Shown here piece by piece: positions 45,555-54,545 of a stretch of 64,000 nucleotides of DNA. The notes beneath the pieces were generated by a model. It was given only the letters and a program-made list of their open reading frames with translations. It did not search any database and was not told where the DNA came from. Source of the DNA: Aminithiophilus ramosus (GTDB lineage: Bacteria; Synergistota; Synergistia; Synergistales; Aminithiophilaceae); the NCBI RefSeq assembly GCF_018069705.1, contig NZ_CP072943.1, forward strand, positions 1,861,453 through 1,925,452, in the 5' to 3' direction. A program made the translations under genes and the position numbers. The first letter of the stretch is position 1. Each line of letters opens with the position of its first letter.

Positions 45555-46495
45555 CTCTTCTCCCCCTCCGATTCCGCCAGGGCACGCACCTGCTCCAGGG
45601 GAAGGTCCAGGACGTCGGCCACCTGGGCGGCGTCGAAGCCGCGGGAGAGCATCTTCCGGGCGCTCTCAAGCATCGCCTCCATACGACCCTCCTCGCGGCC
45701 TTCCATGCGGCCTTCCTTCCTGATCTTCCTGATCTCGCGCTGCACGTAGGTCACCATCTTCTCCGCCTCCTCTTCGCTCGCGATTTCTTCGGCCATTCCG
45801 CTCAGGTCCACTCCCTCACGCTTCGCCAGGATCGTCAGGTAGCCCGCGAAATGGCGCGACAGGATCTCTCGCTCCTCCAGCGGAAGGAGCTTGCGGTACT
45901 CCAGCAGACGACGCACCGTCATGGACAGGTCCTCTTCCTTCGACGGGTTGGCCAGGTAGAGCAGACCTCCCAGCGCGTCCCGGAAGGCCAGGAGCTCCTC
46001 CGACGTCCGCTTGCCCAGGACCATGAGGTGGTAGCTGAAGTTGGGCACGAATCCCGCGAAGGCATCCCCGTTTTCGACCTTCTCGACGAAGGTCGACGCC
46101 ACCGTCCATTTCTGCATTCCGTCGTAGAAGACCACGGGGATGACGGGCGGCAGCAGGTAGCTCTTCCTCCTCGATTTCGACCCCGCCTCTTCCACGCAGC
46201 GCTCCCAGATGCGCACCATGTAGGCCAGCAGGCGGAAGGGCATGAGGTGGTCCACGCTCGATTGGTGCTCGACGAGGATGTAGACGTAGGTCTCCTTCCC
46301 TCCGCGGCGGATCCGGTAGAGGACGTCCGATTCCCGCGCGACGAGTTCCTGGGAGATGAAGGAGACGTTCTCCAGTTCGATGTCCTCCAGGCCCACCCCC
46401 TCCAGCGTCCCGAAGCGGAGAAAGCGCCTCAGAAACTGGAAAAAGAGGACTTTGTCGCTCAGAAAGTTGCGGAAGGCTCGGTCCTTGTCTCCCAT
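45551..46495 (-). CDS. Rpn-family PD-(D/E)XK nuclease, copy A
   Basis: A 314-residue protein of the Rpn / TIGR01784 family of recombination-promoting nucleases. The nuclease core has D57 (ESDVLYRI), E76 and Q78 (ILVEHQSS). A helical middle region and a C-terminal tail follow, with three GRxE repeats and one SARK heptad. The tail ends EGEKS, while the other copies end EGEKD, because the last codons differ where homology stops against pseG. ATG 46495 is preferred over TTG 46498 by spacing from GGAGGGGG. Rpn proteins are linked to RecA-independent recombination and, in some hosts, to phage defence. Confidence 0.88.
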   Translation of the reverse strand: MGDKDRAFRNFLSDKVLFFQFLRRFLRFGTLEGVGLEDIELENVSFISQELVARESDVLYRIRRGGKETYVYILVEHQSSVDHLMPFRLLAYMVRIWERCVEEAGSKSRRKSYLLPPVIPVVFYDGMQKWTVASTFVEKVENGDAFAGFVPNFSYHLMVLGKRTSEELLAFRDALGGLLYLANPSKEEDLSMTVRRLLEYRKLLPLEEREILSRHFAGYLTILAKREGVDLSGMAEEIASEEEAEKMVTYVQREIRKIRKEGRMEGREEGRMEAMLESARKMLSRGFDAAQVADVLDLPLEQVRALAESEGEKS

Positions 46496-46667
46496 CAAAG
46501 CCCCCTCCTTCTGTACCTGTACCGCGCGGCACTCGCTTGTCTCAACCTCGGCCCCGGCGGCCGTCTGCTTTTATGATGCAGCGTCGAGGCGGCGAGGTCG
46601 CTTTTGCAAGCCCCAAATCCCTGGGACCCTTTTTATGTGCGCACGACACAGGGACTTCTCCCGGGGG

Positions 46668-46938
46668 TCAGTCCTTTTCCCCCTCCGATTCCGCCAGGGC
46701 ACGCACCTGCTCCAGGGGAAGGTCGAGGACGTCGGCCACCTGGGCGGCGTCGAAGCCGCGGGAGAGCATCTTCCGGGCGCTCTCAAGCACCTTCCGGGCG
46801 CTCTCCTGCATCGCCTCCTGACGACCCTCCTGACGACCTTCCATACGGCCCTCCTGACGGCCCTCCTGGCGGCCTTCCTTCCTGATCTTCCTGATCTCGC
46901 GCTGCACGTAGGTCACCATCTTCTCCGCCTCCTCTTCG
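46668..46938 (-). pseudogene. C-terminal fragment of Rpn gene, fragment B
   Basis: Contains only the last ~89 codons of the Rpn gene, from EEEAEKMVTYVQREIRKIRK to the stop, with five GRxE repeats and a doubled SARK heptad. Homology ends at 46938, where a non-Rpn spacer begins. The frame continues into the spacer to 47156 but nothing there looks coding. Its tail differs in repeat number from the full copies. Confidence 0.88.
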
Positions 46939-47266
46939 GCAACGGCGGCCTGCGGGAACCGTTCGCCCCTTGCGGGACGGAGCGAGCAGGGATGCCAGCA
47001 GGAGCGGGACGGGACTACCGGCCCTCCCGGTTCGCGCCCTGAAAGCCGCCGCTTCGACGACGAAGGCCGGGAGCGAGAAAAGCCCCTCGCCCCATCGGGC
47101 CGCGCTCCCGGCAGGGGCAAAGGCGTTCTGCCGTTGCGACGACTCCCCCGTCGCAAGCTCCCGGGTAGCTCCCGGACGGACGAGGAGACTCGCCCCGACG
47201 AAACCGGCCAGACCTCGCAGCAGCCCCTTTCGGGAAGGGCCTCGATCTTCAGGAGGGACTCCGGGG
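46939..47266. repeat. first-type spacer of the Rpn array, with relic of the 264-bp repeat
   Basis: A 328-bp non-coding spacer, almost the same as 48754-49080. Bases 47100-47121 (CCGCGCTCCCGGCAGGGGC) match the ATGGCCGCGCTCCC segment of the 264-bp repeat with one change, tying this array to the dispersed repeat family. Confidence 0.75.
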
Positions 47267-48316
47267 TCAGTCCTTTTCCCCCTCCGATTCCGCCAGGGCA
47301 CGCACCTGCTCCAGGGGAAGGTCGAGGACGTCGGCCACCTGGGCGGCGTCGAAGCCGCGGGAGAGCATCTTCCGGGCGCTCTCAAGCACCTTCCGGGCGC
47401 TCTCAAGCATCGCCTCGTTGCGGCCTTCCTGACGACCTTCCATACGGCCTTCCTGGCGGCCTTCCATACGACCCTCCTGACGGCCCTCCATACGCCCCTC
47501 CTCGCGACCCTCCTCGCGGCCTTCCAGGCGGCCTTCCTTCCTGATCTTCCTGATCTCGCGCTGCACGTAGGTCACCATCTTCTCCGCCTCCTCTTCGCTC
47601 GCGATTTCTTCGGCCATTCCGCTCAGGTCCACTCCCTCACGCTTCGCCAGGATCGTCAGGTAGCCCGCGAAGTGGCGCGACAGGATCTCACGCTCCTCCG
47701 GCGGAAGGAGCTTGCGGTACTCCAGCAGACGACGCACCGTCATGGACAGGTCCTCTTCCTTCGACGGGTTGGCCAGGTAGAGCAGACCTCCCAGCGCGTC
47801 CCGGAAGGCCAGGAGCTCCTCCGACGTCCGCTTGCCCAGGACCATGAGGTGGTAGCTGAAGTTGGGCACGAATCCCGCGAAGGCATCCCCGTTTTCGACC
47901 TTCTCGACGAAGGTCGACGCCACCGTCCATTTCTGCATTCCGTCGTAGAAGACCACGGGGATGACGGGCGGCAGCAGGTAGCTCTTCCTCCTCGATTTCG
48001 ACCCCGCCTCTTCCACGCAGCGCTCCCAGATGCGCACCATGTAGGCCAGCAGGCGGAAGGGCATGAGGTGGTCCACGCTCGATTGGTGCTCGACGAGGAT
48101 GTAGACGTAGGTCTCCTTCCCTCCGCGGCGGATCCGGTAGAGGACGTCCGATTCCCGCGCGACGAGTTCCTGGGAGATGAAGGAGACGTTCTCCAGTTCG
48201 ATGTCCTCCAGGCCCACCCCCTCCAGCGTCCCGAAGCGGAGAAAGCGCCTCAGAAACTGGAAAAAGAGGACTTTGTCGCTCAGAAAGTTGCGGAAGGCCC
48301 GGTCCTTGTCTCCCAT
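47267..48316 (-). CDS. Rpn-family PD-(D/E)XK nuclease, copy C (long tail)
   Basis: A 349-residue copy, the longest, because the C-terminal tail has ten GRxE tetrads and a doubled SARK heptad. Otherwise it is practically identical to the copy at 49081-50046, and both have LLPPEEREIL where copy A has LLPLEEREIL. The nuclease residues D57, E76 and Q78 are retained, so the protein may be active. The 12-bp coding repeats look prone to slippage. Confidence 0.88.
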   Translation of the reverse strand: MGDKDRAFRNFLSDKVLFFQFLRRFLRFGTLEGVGLEDIELENVSFISQELVARESDVLYRIRRGGKETYVYILVEHQSSVDHLMPFRLLAYMVRIWERCVEEAGSKSRRKSYLLPPVIPVVFYDGMQKWTVASTFVEKVENGDAFAGFVPNFSYHLMVLGKRTSEELLAFRDALGGLLYLANPSKEEDLSMTVRRLLEYRKLLPPEEREILSRHFAGYLTILAKREGVDLSGMAEEIASEEEAEKMVTYVQREIRKIRKEGRLEGREEGREEGRMEGRQEGRMEGRQEGRMEGRQEGRNEAMLESARKVLESARKMLSRGFDAAQVADVLDLPLEQVRALAESEGEKD

Positions 48317-48491
48317 CAAAGCCCCCTCCTTTCTGTACCTGTACCGCGCGCGGCGCTCGCTTGTCTCAACCTCGGTCCCGGCGGCCGTCTGCTTTTATGA
48401 TGCAGCGTCGAGGCGGCGAGGTCGCTTTTGCAAGCCCCAAATCCCTGGGACCCTTTTTATGTGCGCACGACACGGGGGCTTCTCCCGGGGG

Positions 48492-48753
48492 TCAGCCCTT
48501 TTCCCCCTCCGATTCCGCCAGGGCACGCACCTGCTCCAGGGGAAGGTCGAGGACGTCGGCCACCTGGGCGGCGTCGAAGCCGCGGGAGAGCATCTTCCGG
48601 GCGCTTTCAAGCATCGCCTCGCGACGGCCTTCCTGGCGGCCTTCCATACGACCCTCCTGACGGCCCTCCTCGCGGCCTTCCAGGCGGCCTTCCTTCCTGA
48701 TCTTCCTGATCTCGCGCTGCACGTAGGTCACCATCTTCTCCGCCTCCTCTTCG
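48492..48753 (-). pseudogene. C-terminal fragment of Rpn gene, fragment D
   Basis: Same fragment type as at 46668-46938, with six GRxE repeats and a single SARK heptad. Homology to the full gene begins at the same base of the coding sequence in both fragments, so they arose by duplication of one truncated unit. No start codon belongs to it. Confidence 0.87.
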
Positions 48754-49080
48754 GCAACGGCGGCCTGCGGGAACCGTTCGCCCCTTACGGGACGGAGCGG
48801 GCAGGGACGCCAGCAGGAGCGGGACGGGACTACCGGCCCTCCCGGTTCGCGCCCTGAAAGCCGCCGCTTCGACGACGAAGGTCGGGAGCGAGAAAAAACC
48901 TCGCCCCATCGGGCCGCGCTCCCGGGAAGGGCAAAGGCGTTCTGCCGTTGCGACGACTCCCCCGTCGCAAGCTCCCGGGTAGCTCCCGGACGGACGAGGA
49001 GACTCGCCCCGACGAAACCGGCCAGACCTCGCAGCAGCCCCTTTCGGGAAGGGCCTCGATCTTCAGGAGGGACTCCGGGG

Positions 49081-50046
49081 TCAGTCCTTTTCCCCTTCCG
49101 ATTCCGCCAGGGCACGCACCTGCTCCAGGGGAAGGTCGAGGACGTCGGCCACCTGGGCGGCGTCGAAGCCGCGGGAGAGCATCTTCCGGGCGCTCTCAAG
49201 CACCTTCCGGGCGCTCTCCTGCATCGCCTCCTGACGGCCCTCCTCGCGGCCTTCCAGGCGGCCTTCCTTCCTGATCTTCCTGATCTCGCGCTGCACGTAG
49301 GTCACCATCTTCTCCGCCTCCTCTTCGCTCGCGATTTCTTCGGCCATTCCGCTCAGGTCCACTCCCTCACGCTTCGCCAGGATCGTCAGGTAGCCCGCGA
49401 AGTGGCGCGACAGGATCTCACGCTCCTCCGGCGGAAGGAGCTTGCGGTACTCCAGCAGACGACGCACCGTCATGGACAGGTCCTCTTCCTTCGACGGGTT
49501 GGCCAGGTAGAGCAGACCTCCCAGCGCGTCCCGGAAGGCCAGGAGCTCCTCCGACGTCCGCTTGCCCAGGACCATGAGGTGGTAGCTGAAGTTGGGCACG
49601 AATCCCGCGAAGGCATCCCCGTTTTCGACCTTCTCGACGAAGGTCGACGCCACCGTCCATTTCTGCATTCCGTCGTAGAAGACCACGGGGATGACGGGCG
49701 GCAGCAGGTAGCTCTTCCTCCTCGATTTCGACCCCGCCTCTTCCACGCAGCGCTCCCAGATGCGCACCATGTAGGCCAGCAGGCGGAAGGGCATGAGGTG
49801 GTCCACGCTCGATTGGTGCTCGACGAGGATGTAGACGTAGGTCTCCTTCCCTCCGCGGCGGATCCGGTAGAGGACGTCCGATTCCCGCGCGACGAGTTCC
49901 TGGGAGATGAAGGAGACGTTCTCCAGTTCGATGTCCTCCAGGCCCACCCCCTCCAGCGTCCCGAAGCGGAGAAAGCGCCTCAGAAACTGGAAAAAGAGGA
50001 CTTTGTCGCTCAGAAAGTTGCGGAAGGCCCGGTCCTTGTCTCCCAT
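49081..50046 (-). CDS. Rpn-family PD-(D/E)XK nuclease, copy E (outermost)
   Basis: A 321-residue copy with three GRxE tetrads and a doubled SARK heptad; the nuclease residues are retained. Its upstream DNA differs from that of the other two copies beyond about 50112 and contains TATCAT, so this may be the founding gene with its own promoter. ATG 50046 follows AGGAGGGGG. Confidence 0.88.
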   Translation of the reverse strand: MGDKDRAFRNFLSDKVLFFQFLRRFLRFGTLEGVGLEDIELENVSFISQELVARESDVLYRIRRGGKETYVYILVEHQSSVDHLMPFRLLAYMVRIWERCVEEAGSKSRRKSYLLPPVIPVVFYDGMQKWTVASTFVEKVENGDAFAGFVPNFSYHLMVLGKRTSEELLAFRDALGGLLYLANPSKEEDLSMTVRRLLEYRKLLPPEEREILSRHFAGYLTILAKREGVDLSGMAEEIASEEEAEKMVTYVQREIRKIRKEGRLEGREEGRQEAMQESARKVLESARKMLSRGFDAAQVADVLDLPLEQVRALAESEGEKD

Positions 50047-50913
50047 CAAAGCCCCCTCCTTTCTGTACCTGTACCGCGCGCGGCGCTCGCTTGTCTCAAC
50101 CTCGGCCCCGGCGACCGCTTTTCACTATGATACCCCGAAGAATTGCCCTTTTACCCGTCCTTTGGCGGGAGCTTCCTTCCGTTATCGATAGGGGTCTCGG
50201 GATTGGGAATGCGTCTCGACGTGGGCAAGGAGGTGATCATCCTCCCCAGAGACCCTGAGACGGACGAGTCTGTCGGCGAGGACCGTCGATTTCGATCGGA
50301 AGGAGGCGATGCGGCGAAGTGCCTGTCGGGGAATGAAGCGAGGACCGTTCCCGCCGAGGGCACCGGTAAGAGAGGGGAAGAAGAACTCCGGGGACCGACG
50401 AGGGATCGCAGGGCACCCTTCAAAACTCTGTCGAAATCGGCGGCAAGGCGCGGGGGAACGCCTTTTCCGGGGCGATTCCGTCGTGGCAACGCGCCCTTCC
50501 GTGAATCCGCGGGCTCGTCGGGACCACTGCCACAGGACGAGCCAGTCCGAGGCCCGTTTCGATGTCGCCGGTGCGGGTTCGAGGCCGACCCCCCGGCTTT
50601 CCGGCTTCCTCATGGCCGGGACCGACGACACGGCCATCCCTTCCTGCCTGTGGGTCGGAAGCCTTTGTTCAAGGAACTTTCTCCGAAGACCGAACAGGAC
50701 CTTCTCGATCTCATTATACCCCGCAATCGGAAGGGGGCGGGCCACAACAGGCCACGAGACATCGCCGTCGATGGAAACGATCAAGACATCCGGGCGACAT
50801 AGCCGAAGAGAGATCAATCCTTTGTTGATTAATGCCTGTAACGCCGCGGCAGCTCTAAGGAGGTGTTTTTCCACAAAACGGAGCACAGAGCTTATCAACA
50901 AAACGACCAAATT
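50047..50913. other. 867-bp gap between Rpn array and formyltransferase, no clear gene
   Basis: Open frames exist on both strands (50143-50802 plus, 50182-50910 minus) but I see no domain, ribosome site or coding signature. The minus frame contains a stretch (DVLIVSIDGDVSW) that could be a decayed gene. GC content drops from about 50800 onward and stays low through the formyltransferase. Confidence 0.5.
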
Positions 50914-50937
50914 GCCTTATTTTAAATCAAAATAGGC
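50914..50937 (-). terminator. terminator-like hairpin at the end of the formyltransferase
   Basis: On the minus strand GCCTATTTT, a short loop, then AAAATAAGGC with one bulged base, followed by T-rich sequence. It overlaps the stop codon. It would end the pseF-pseB-pseI-formyltransferase unit before the Rpn array. Confidence 0.55.
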
Positions 50938-51707
50938 TAATCGCCCGAAGTCTCTTCGGCCGAACGAATATTGATATCCACATAATAACGGCGTCCCGCA
51001 CAAACAAAATAGGCATTGCGATAGGGAGGAAAAGTAAGCGCCCTAAGGCGATCGAGGAAGACGCCCAGAGAAGCAATTTCGTCGAGATCAAGGCGACAGA
51101 GCGCCTTCATATCCCGAGTCTTATGTTCGCTTCCTCCATTTTCCATCGGATACCCTTCGATGGCCCCCTCTCTCAGGGCGGGCCAAACCGTCCTCATCAA
51201 CGTGACGGACGCCTCCTCCAAGCGTTCATAGAGACTGGCACCCGTATCACCGGGATCGACAGGAACATCCAAAGAAGCGACGATCTCTCCCCTATCGAGC
51301 TCCTCCGTCATGCGATGCAGCGTCACTCCTGCCGGAGATCGTTCCACAATGGCCCAGACGTTGGGGTTGCTTCCTCGACACCACGGCAACAATCCCGTGT
51401 GAAGATTAAGCGCTTCAGGAAGCATATTCAACAGAACGGGGGGGATAACGTAACCGAAGTTAACCGAGAGAAGCAGTTCAATCCCTGCTTCTCTCAGGAG
51501 ACCAGTCACTTCCTCACAAGGACGCTCTTTCCAACGTATCACCCTCGAACGGGGAAAGAGAGAAAGGATCTCGCCGTCAAAACGCGCTTCCGAAGAGGGG
51601 TGGAGGAGGAGAAATTCCGGCTCGTCTCCCGCCTCTGCGATCACGCGACCGCAACGATAGCCGTTACGGTTATTGAGAGCCAAGGCGAAAGGACGTTTTC
51701 CCCCCAT
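50937..51707 (-). CDS. sugar N-formyltransferase-like protein
   Basis: A 256-residue protein of the formyltransferase fold (related to Fmt and ArnA). The catalytic Asn and His are in NLHTGLLPWCRGSNPNVWAI (near residue 110), with the Asp in LDRGEIV. It would use 10-formyl-THF to formylate an amino sugar. The gene has clearly lower GC than its neighbours, suggesting transfer. It follows pseI directly: the pseI stop is 51710, ATG 51707 is preferred and GTG 51713 is possible. In place of the missing PseH it could formylate N4 of the PseC product. This role is inference. Confidence 0.82.
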   Translation of the reverse strand: MGGKRPFALALNNRNGYRCGRVIAEAGDEPEFLLLHPSSEARFDGEILSLFPRSRVIRWKERPCEEVTGLLREAGIELLLSVNFGYVIPPVLLNMLPEALNLHTGLLPWCRGSNPNVWAIVERSPAGVTLHRMTEELDRGEIVASLDVPVDPGDTGASLYERLEEASVTLMRTVWPALREGAIEGYPMENGGSEHKTRDMKALCRLDLDEIASLGVFLDRLRALTFPPYRNAYFVCAGRRYYVDINIRSAEETSGD

Positions 51708-51709
51708 CG

Positions 51710-52741
51710 TCACACCATCTCCCACGTGATCCACTGATCGGACGCAATGTCGACCTTGACGGGCCGACCCAGCACCAGAGGCAGAAACTTGGGCCTGATG
51801 CCGTAGCCGGGGCGCTTGCAGACGACCATCGCCTCCGTCAGGACCGTCCCGGCGGGAATGTCGCAGGCTGCATGGAGACTGCGGCGGGCCTTTTCGTAAA
51901 ACTCCCGTTCCTCGACGAAGGGACCCAGCTTGCGGCCGTCGCCCATGGCCGATTCGATCTCGCGACAGGAGCGTACCAGATCGGCCAGTTCGTCGGGCTC
52001 GATGGCGAAGGGATGGTCGGGCCCCGCCATCGTCCGATCGAGAGTGAAATGTTTTTCGATGACGGAAGCCCCCATGGCGACGGCGGCCAGGGAGACGTGA
52101 ATGCCCCGGGTATGGTCCGAAAGCCCCGTAGGAACGCCGAAAGCCCGCGAAAGCGTCTCCATGGCCCGAAGGTTCATGATATGGGCCGGAGCGGGGTAGA
52201 CGGAGGCGCACTGCAAGAAGACCACCCGCTCGTTGCCGACCTCCCGACAGGCCAGGTAGGCGTCTTCGATCTCCTCCATCGTCGCCAGTCCCGTCGAGAT
52301 GATGAGGGGCTTGCCCTTGGAGGCACAGTGCCGGATCAGGGCGAGGTCGACGAGTTCGAAAGAGGCGATCTTGAAAAGATCGCTCACCTCGTCCAGTTCG
52401 TCGACGGCCCGATGGTCGAAGGGCGTGGCGAAAAAGAGGATCTTCCTCTCGTCACAGTAACGCCTCAGCTCGGGCAGCCAGGAGCGGGGCGTCTCGATCT
52501 CCCTGATGAGAGTGAAAAGGTCCTTTTCATAGCCGGAATGACGGGGGGTGCGCCTCGAATAAAGCCCTTCGGCGCTGTAGATCTGGAACTTGACGGCGTC
52601 GGCCCCGGCGGCGACGGCGGCGTCGATGTGGGCCTTGGCCAGGTCGAGAGAGCGGTTGTGATTGGCCCCCACCTCGGCGACGAGGAAAGAGGGATTGCCC
52701 GGACCGATGGAACGTCCGCAAAGACCGATCTCGCCGGCCAT
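51710..52741 (-). CDS. pseI: pseudaminic acid synthase
   Basis: A 343-residue NeuB-family enzyme that condenses the 6-deoxy-altrose sugar with phosphoenolpyruvate to a nonulosonic acid. The TIM-barrel core has FLVAEVGANHNRSLDLAKAH and KIASFELVDLALIRHCA, with metal ligands in IEKHFTLDRT. A C-terminal SAF (antifreeze-like) domain covers about 285-343 (AACDIPAGTVLTEAMV). PseI versus NeuB or LegI is decided by the neighbours pseB, pseC and pseG. It starts one base after pseB ends. Confidence 0.9.
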   Translation of the reverse strand: MAGEIGLCGRSIGPGNPSFLVAEVGANHNRSLDLAKAHIDAAVAAGADAVKFQIYSAEGLYSRRTPRHSGYEKDLFTLIREIETPRSWLPELRRYCDERKILFFATPFDHRAVDELDEVSDLFKIASFELVDLALIRHCASKGKPLIISTGLATMEEIEDAYLACREVGNERVVFLQCASVYPAPAHIMNLRAMETLSRAFGVPTGLSDHTRGIHVSLAAVAMGASVIEKHFTLDRTMAGPDHPFAIEPDELADLVRSCREIESAMGDGRKLGPFVEEREFYEKARRSLHAACDIPAGTVLTEAMVVCKRPGYGIRPKFLPLVLGRPVKVDIASDQWITWEMV

Positions 52742-52742
52742 G

Positions 52743-53750
52743 CTACCCCTCCCGTCCCGAAGGCGTAATCATAAGCTCGCGGATCTCCTCGGCGGCGAGA
52801 AAACGGTCATTGCGTCCCGAACTGTATTCAAATCCGTCAGAAACAGGGTTGCCCCTCTCTCCCAGGGCGTTGACATCGTGGGCAACCTGGTTGACGAAGG
52901 CGATGGAGGGGGCGATGACGTAGTGGTCGCCGAACTCGATCGTCATGCGGCAGTCGTCGGCGGGACACATGACTTCGTGAAGCTTCTCGCCGGGGCGGAT
53001 GCCGATGACCTTCGTCGCCAGGCCCGGCGCGACGGCCTCGGCGATGTCGCCGATGCGGGCCGAGGGGATCTTGGGGACGAAAATCTCCCCCCCCCACATG
53101 CGCCGAAAGGCCTGGATAACGAAGTCGACGCCCTGAGGCAGGGTGATGAGAAAACGGGTCATGCGGGGATCGGTCAGGGGGAGCTCCGTCGCTCCCTGGG
53201 CGACGAGGCGCCTGAAAAAGGGGATGACCGATCCGCGGGAGCCGACGACGTTGCCGTAACGGACGACGGAAAAGCGCGTCCTCCCCGATCCGGCGAGATT
53301 GTTGGCGGCGATGAAGATCTTGTCGGAACAGAGCTTGGTGGCGCCGTAGAGATTGATGGGGTTGGCGGCCTTGTCCGTCGAGAGGGCGACGACCTTCTCC
53401 ACGTCGTTGGCGAGGGCGGCGGCAACGACGTTGGAGGCGCCGTTGACGTTGGTCTTGACGCACTCCATGGGGTTGTACTCGGCGGCCGGAACCTGCTTGA
53501 GAGCCGCGGCGTGGACGACGAAATCGACGCCCTTCATGGCCAGGGAGAGACGATCGGCGTCGCGCACGTCACCGAGGAAATAGCGCATGACGGGAGAGGC
53601 GATCTCCTGCTGCATCTCGAACTGCTTCAGTTCGTCCCGGGAATAAACGATGAGCCGTCGAGGGGAAAAACGGCCCAGCACGGTACGGATGAAGGCTTTA
53701 CCGAAGGAACCGGTCCCCCCGGTAACGAGGATCGTCTTGTCGTCGAACAT
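52743..53750 (-). CDS. pseB: UDP-N-acetylglucosamine 4,6-dehydratase (inverting)
   Basis: A 335-residue SDR enzyme that starts the pseudaminic acid pathway by making UDP-2-acetamido-2,6-dideoxy-beta-L-arabino-hexos-4-ulose. The NAD-binding motif is VTGGTGSFGKAF (near 9), with ALSTDKAANPINLYGATK (active-site Tyr and Lys) near 127-144. It is 78 bp after the cytidylyltransferase gene and one base before pseI. Confidence 0.92.
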   Translation of the reverse strand: MFDDKTILVTGGTGSFGKAFIRTVLGRFSPRRLIVYSRDELKQFEMQQEIASPVMRYFLGDVRDADRLSLAMKGVDFVVHAAALKQVPAAEYNPMECVKTNVNGASNVVAAALANDVEKVVALSTDKAANPINLYGATKLCSDKIFIAANNLAGSGRTRFSVVRYGNVVGSRGSVIPFFRRLVAQGATELPLTDPRMTRFLITLPQGVDFVIQAFRRMWGGEIFVPKIPSARIGDIAEAVAPGLATKVIGIRPGEKLHEVMCPADDCRMTIEFGDHYVIAPSIAFVNQVAHDVNALGERGNPVSDGFEYSSGRNDRFLAAEEIRELMITPSGREG

Positions 53751-53828
53751 GGGCCTCGCTCCTCCCTTGGTCTCTTTTTTCCTAATACTGTATCGGAGGC
53801 GCGGCCCGAGAGGATGAGCCTCTGCCGC

Positions 53829-54545
53829 TCAGTGGGACAGATGAAGGTTGAGGGCTGCCGCCTCGGGATGGCCCAGAAGGAAACGGCGATAGGCCTCCGC
53901 CTCGGCGAGAGGCCCGACCGACGTGTAAAGACGCCGGACCAGTTCGAAATCCTCGGCATAGTCGAGAGTCAGGCGACAATCGGGCCAAAGAGGATCCTTC
54001 TCGCCGGGGCGCAGCCAGACGAGGCGGAACCGCTCGGGATGGGAGCGGAAAAGATAGGGGCCGACATGTTCGCGCTCCTGCGGTTCCCGGGCCTCTCTCC
54101 CGGCCCGTTCCAGGGCCTCCCTGGAATAGACCTCCACGTCGAGTCCGAGAGGATAGGCGCCGAAAGCCGTGCGGACGGCCTCGGAATCGTTTTCGCCCAG
54201 GGCGAAGAGACAGAGATCGACGAGACGCCAGTCGAAAAAGGGACAATCGGACGTGACGCGGACGACGACATCGGCCTCGGTCTCCCTCGCCGCCTGGACA
54301 TAGCGGGCCAGCACGTCCTCTTCGCTTCCCCGCGTGACGTGAACGCCGTCAAAGGAGGAGGCCAGCGCGGCCAGTCCGTCGTCGGCGCCGTTTGTCGTCG
54401 TGGCGACGCAGAGGCAGTCGCAGGACGTTCTGCGAGCCCGCTCCATGAACCATTCCAACAGCGTTTTGCCTTCCACGACTTTCAGAACCTTGCCCGGCAG
54501 GCGCGTGGAGCCGCTGCGTGCCTGAGTGATGAAAACCGTCTTCAA
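53829..54545 (-). CDS. cytidylyltransferase-family protein, probable PseF
   Basis: A 238-residue nucleotidyltransferase of the SpsF/COG1861 type: QARSGSTRLPGKVLKVVEGK at the N-terminus, VRVTSDCPFFDWRLVD in the middle and LDYAEDFELVRRLY near the C-terminus. By position it should make the CMP-activated sugar for glycosylation, the PseF role, although SpsF-like members are broader in function. TTG 54545 was chosen as the start (KTVFITQARSG); the long open frame upstream has no ribosome site. It is the first gene of the Pse run. Confidence 0.75.
   Translation of the reverse strand: MKTVFITQARSGSTRLPGKVLKVVEGKTLLEWFMERARRTSCDCLCVATTTNGADDGLAALASSFDGVHVTRGSEEDVLARYVQAARETEADVVVRVTSDCPFFDWRLVDLCLFALGENDSEAVRTAFGAYPLGLDVEVYSREALERAGREAREPQEREHVGPYLFRSHPERFRLVWLRPGEKDPLWPDCRLTLDYAEDFELVRRLYTSVGPLAEAEAYRRFLLGHPEAAALNLHLSH

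Larger units (their letters stand above)
45551..50046 (-). repeat. tandem amplification of an Rpn gene and its C-terminal fragment
   Basis: On the minus strand the order is full gene (50046-49081), spacer (49080-48754), C-terminal fragment (48753-48492), spacer (48491-48317), full gene (48316-47267), spacer (47266-46939), fragment (46938-46668), spacer (46667-46496), full gene (46495-45551). The unit is about 1.73-1.82 kb and its copies are nearly identical, including both spacers. Upstream flanks diverge at about 50112. The array splits the pseudaminic-acid gene run. Confidence 0.93.

Noticed and set aside
50182-50910. 242-codon frame on the minus strand upstream of the Rpn array
   Set aside because: No ribosome site, no recognisable domain, and the composition shifts within it; at most a decayed gene.
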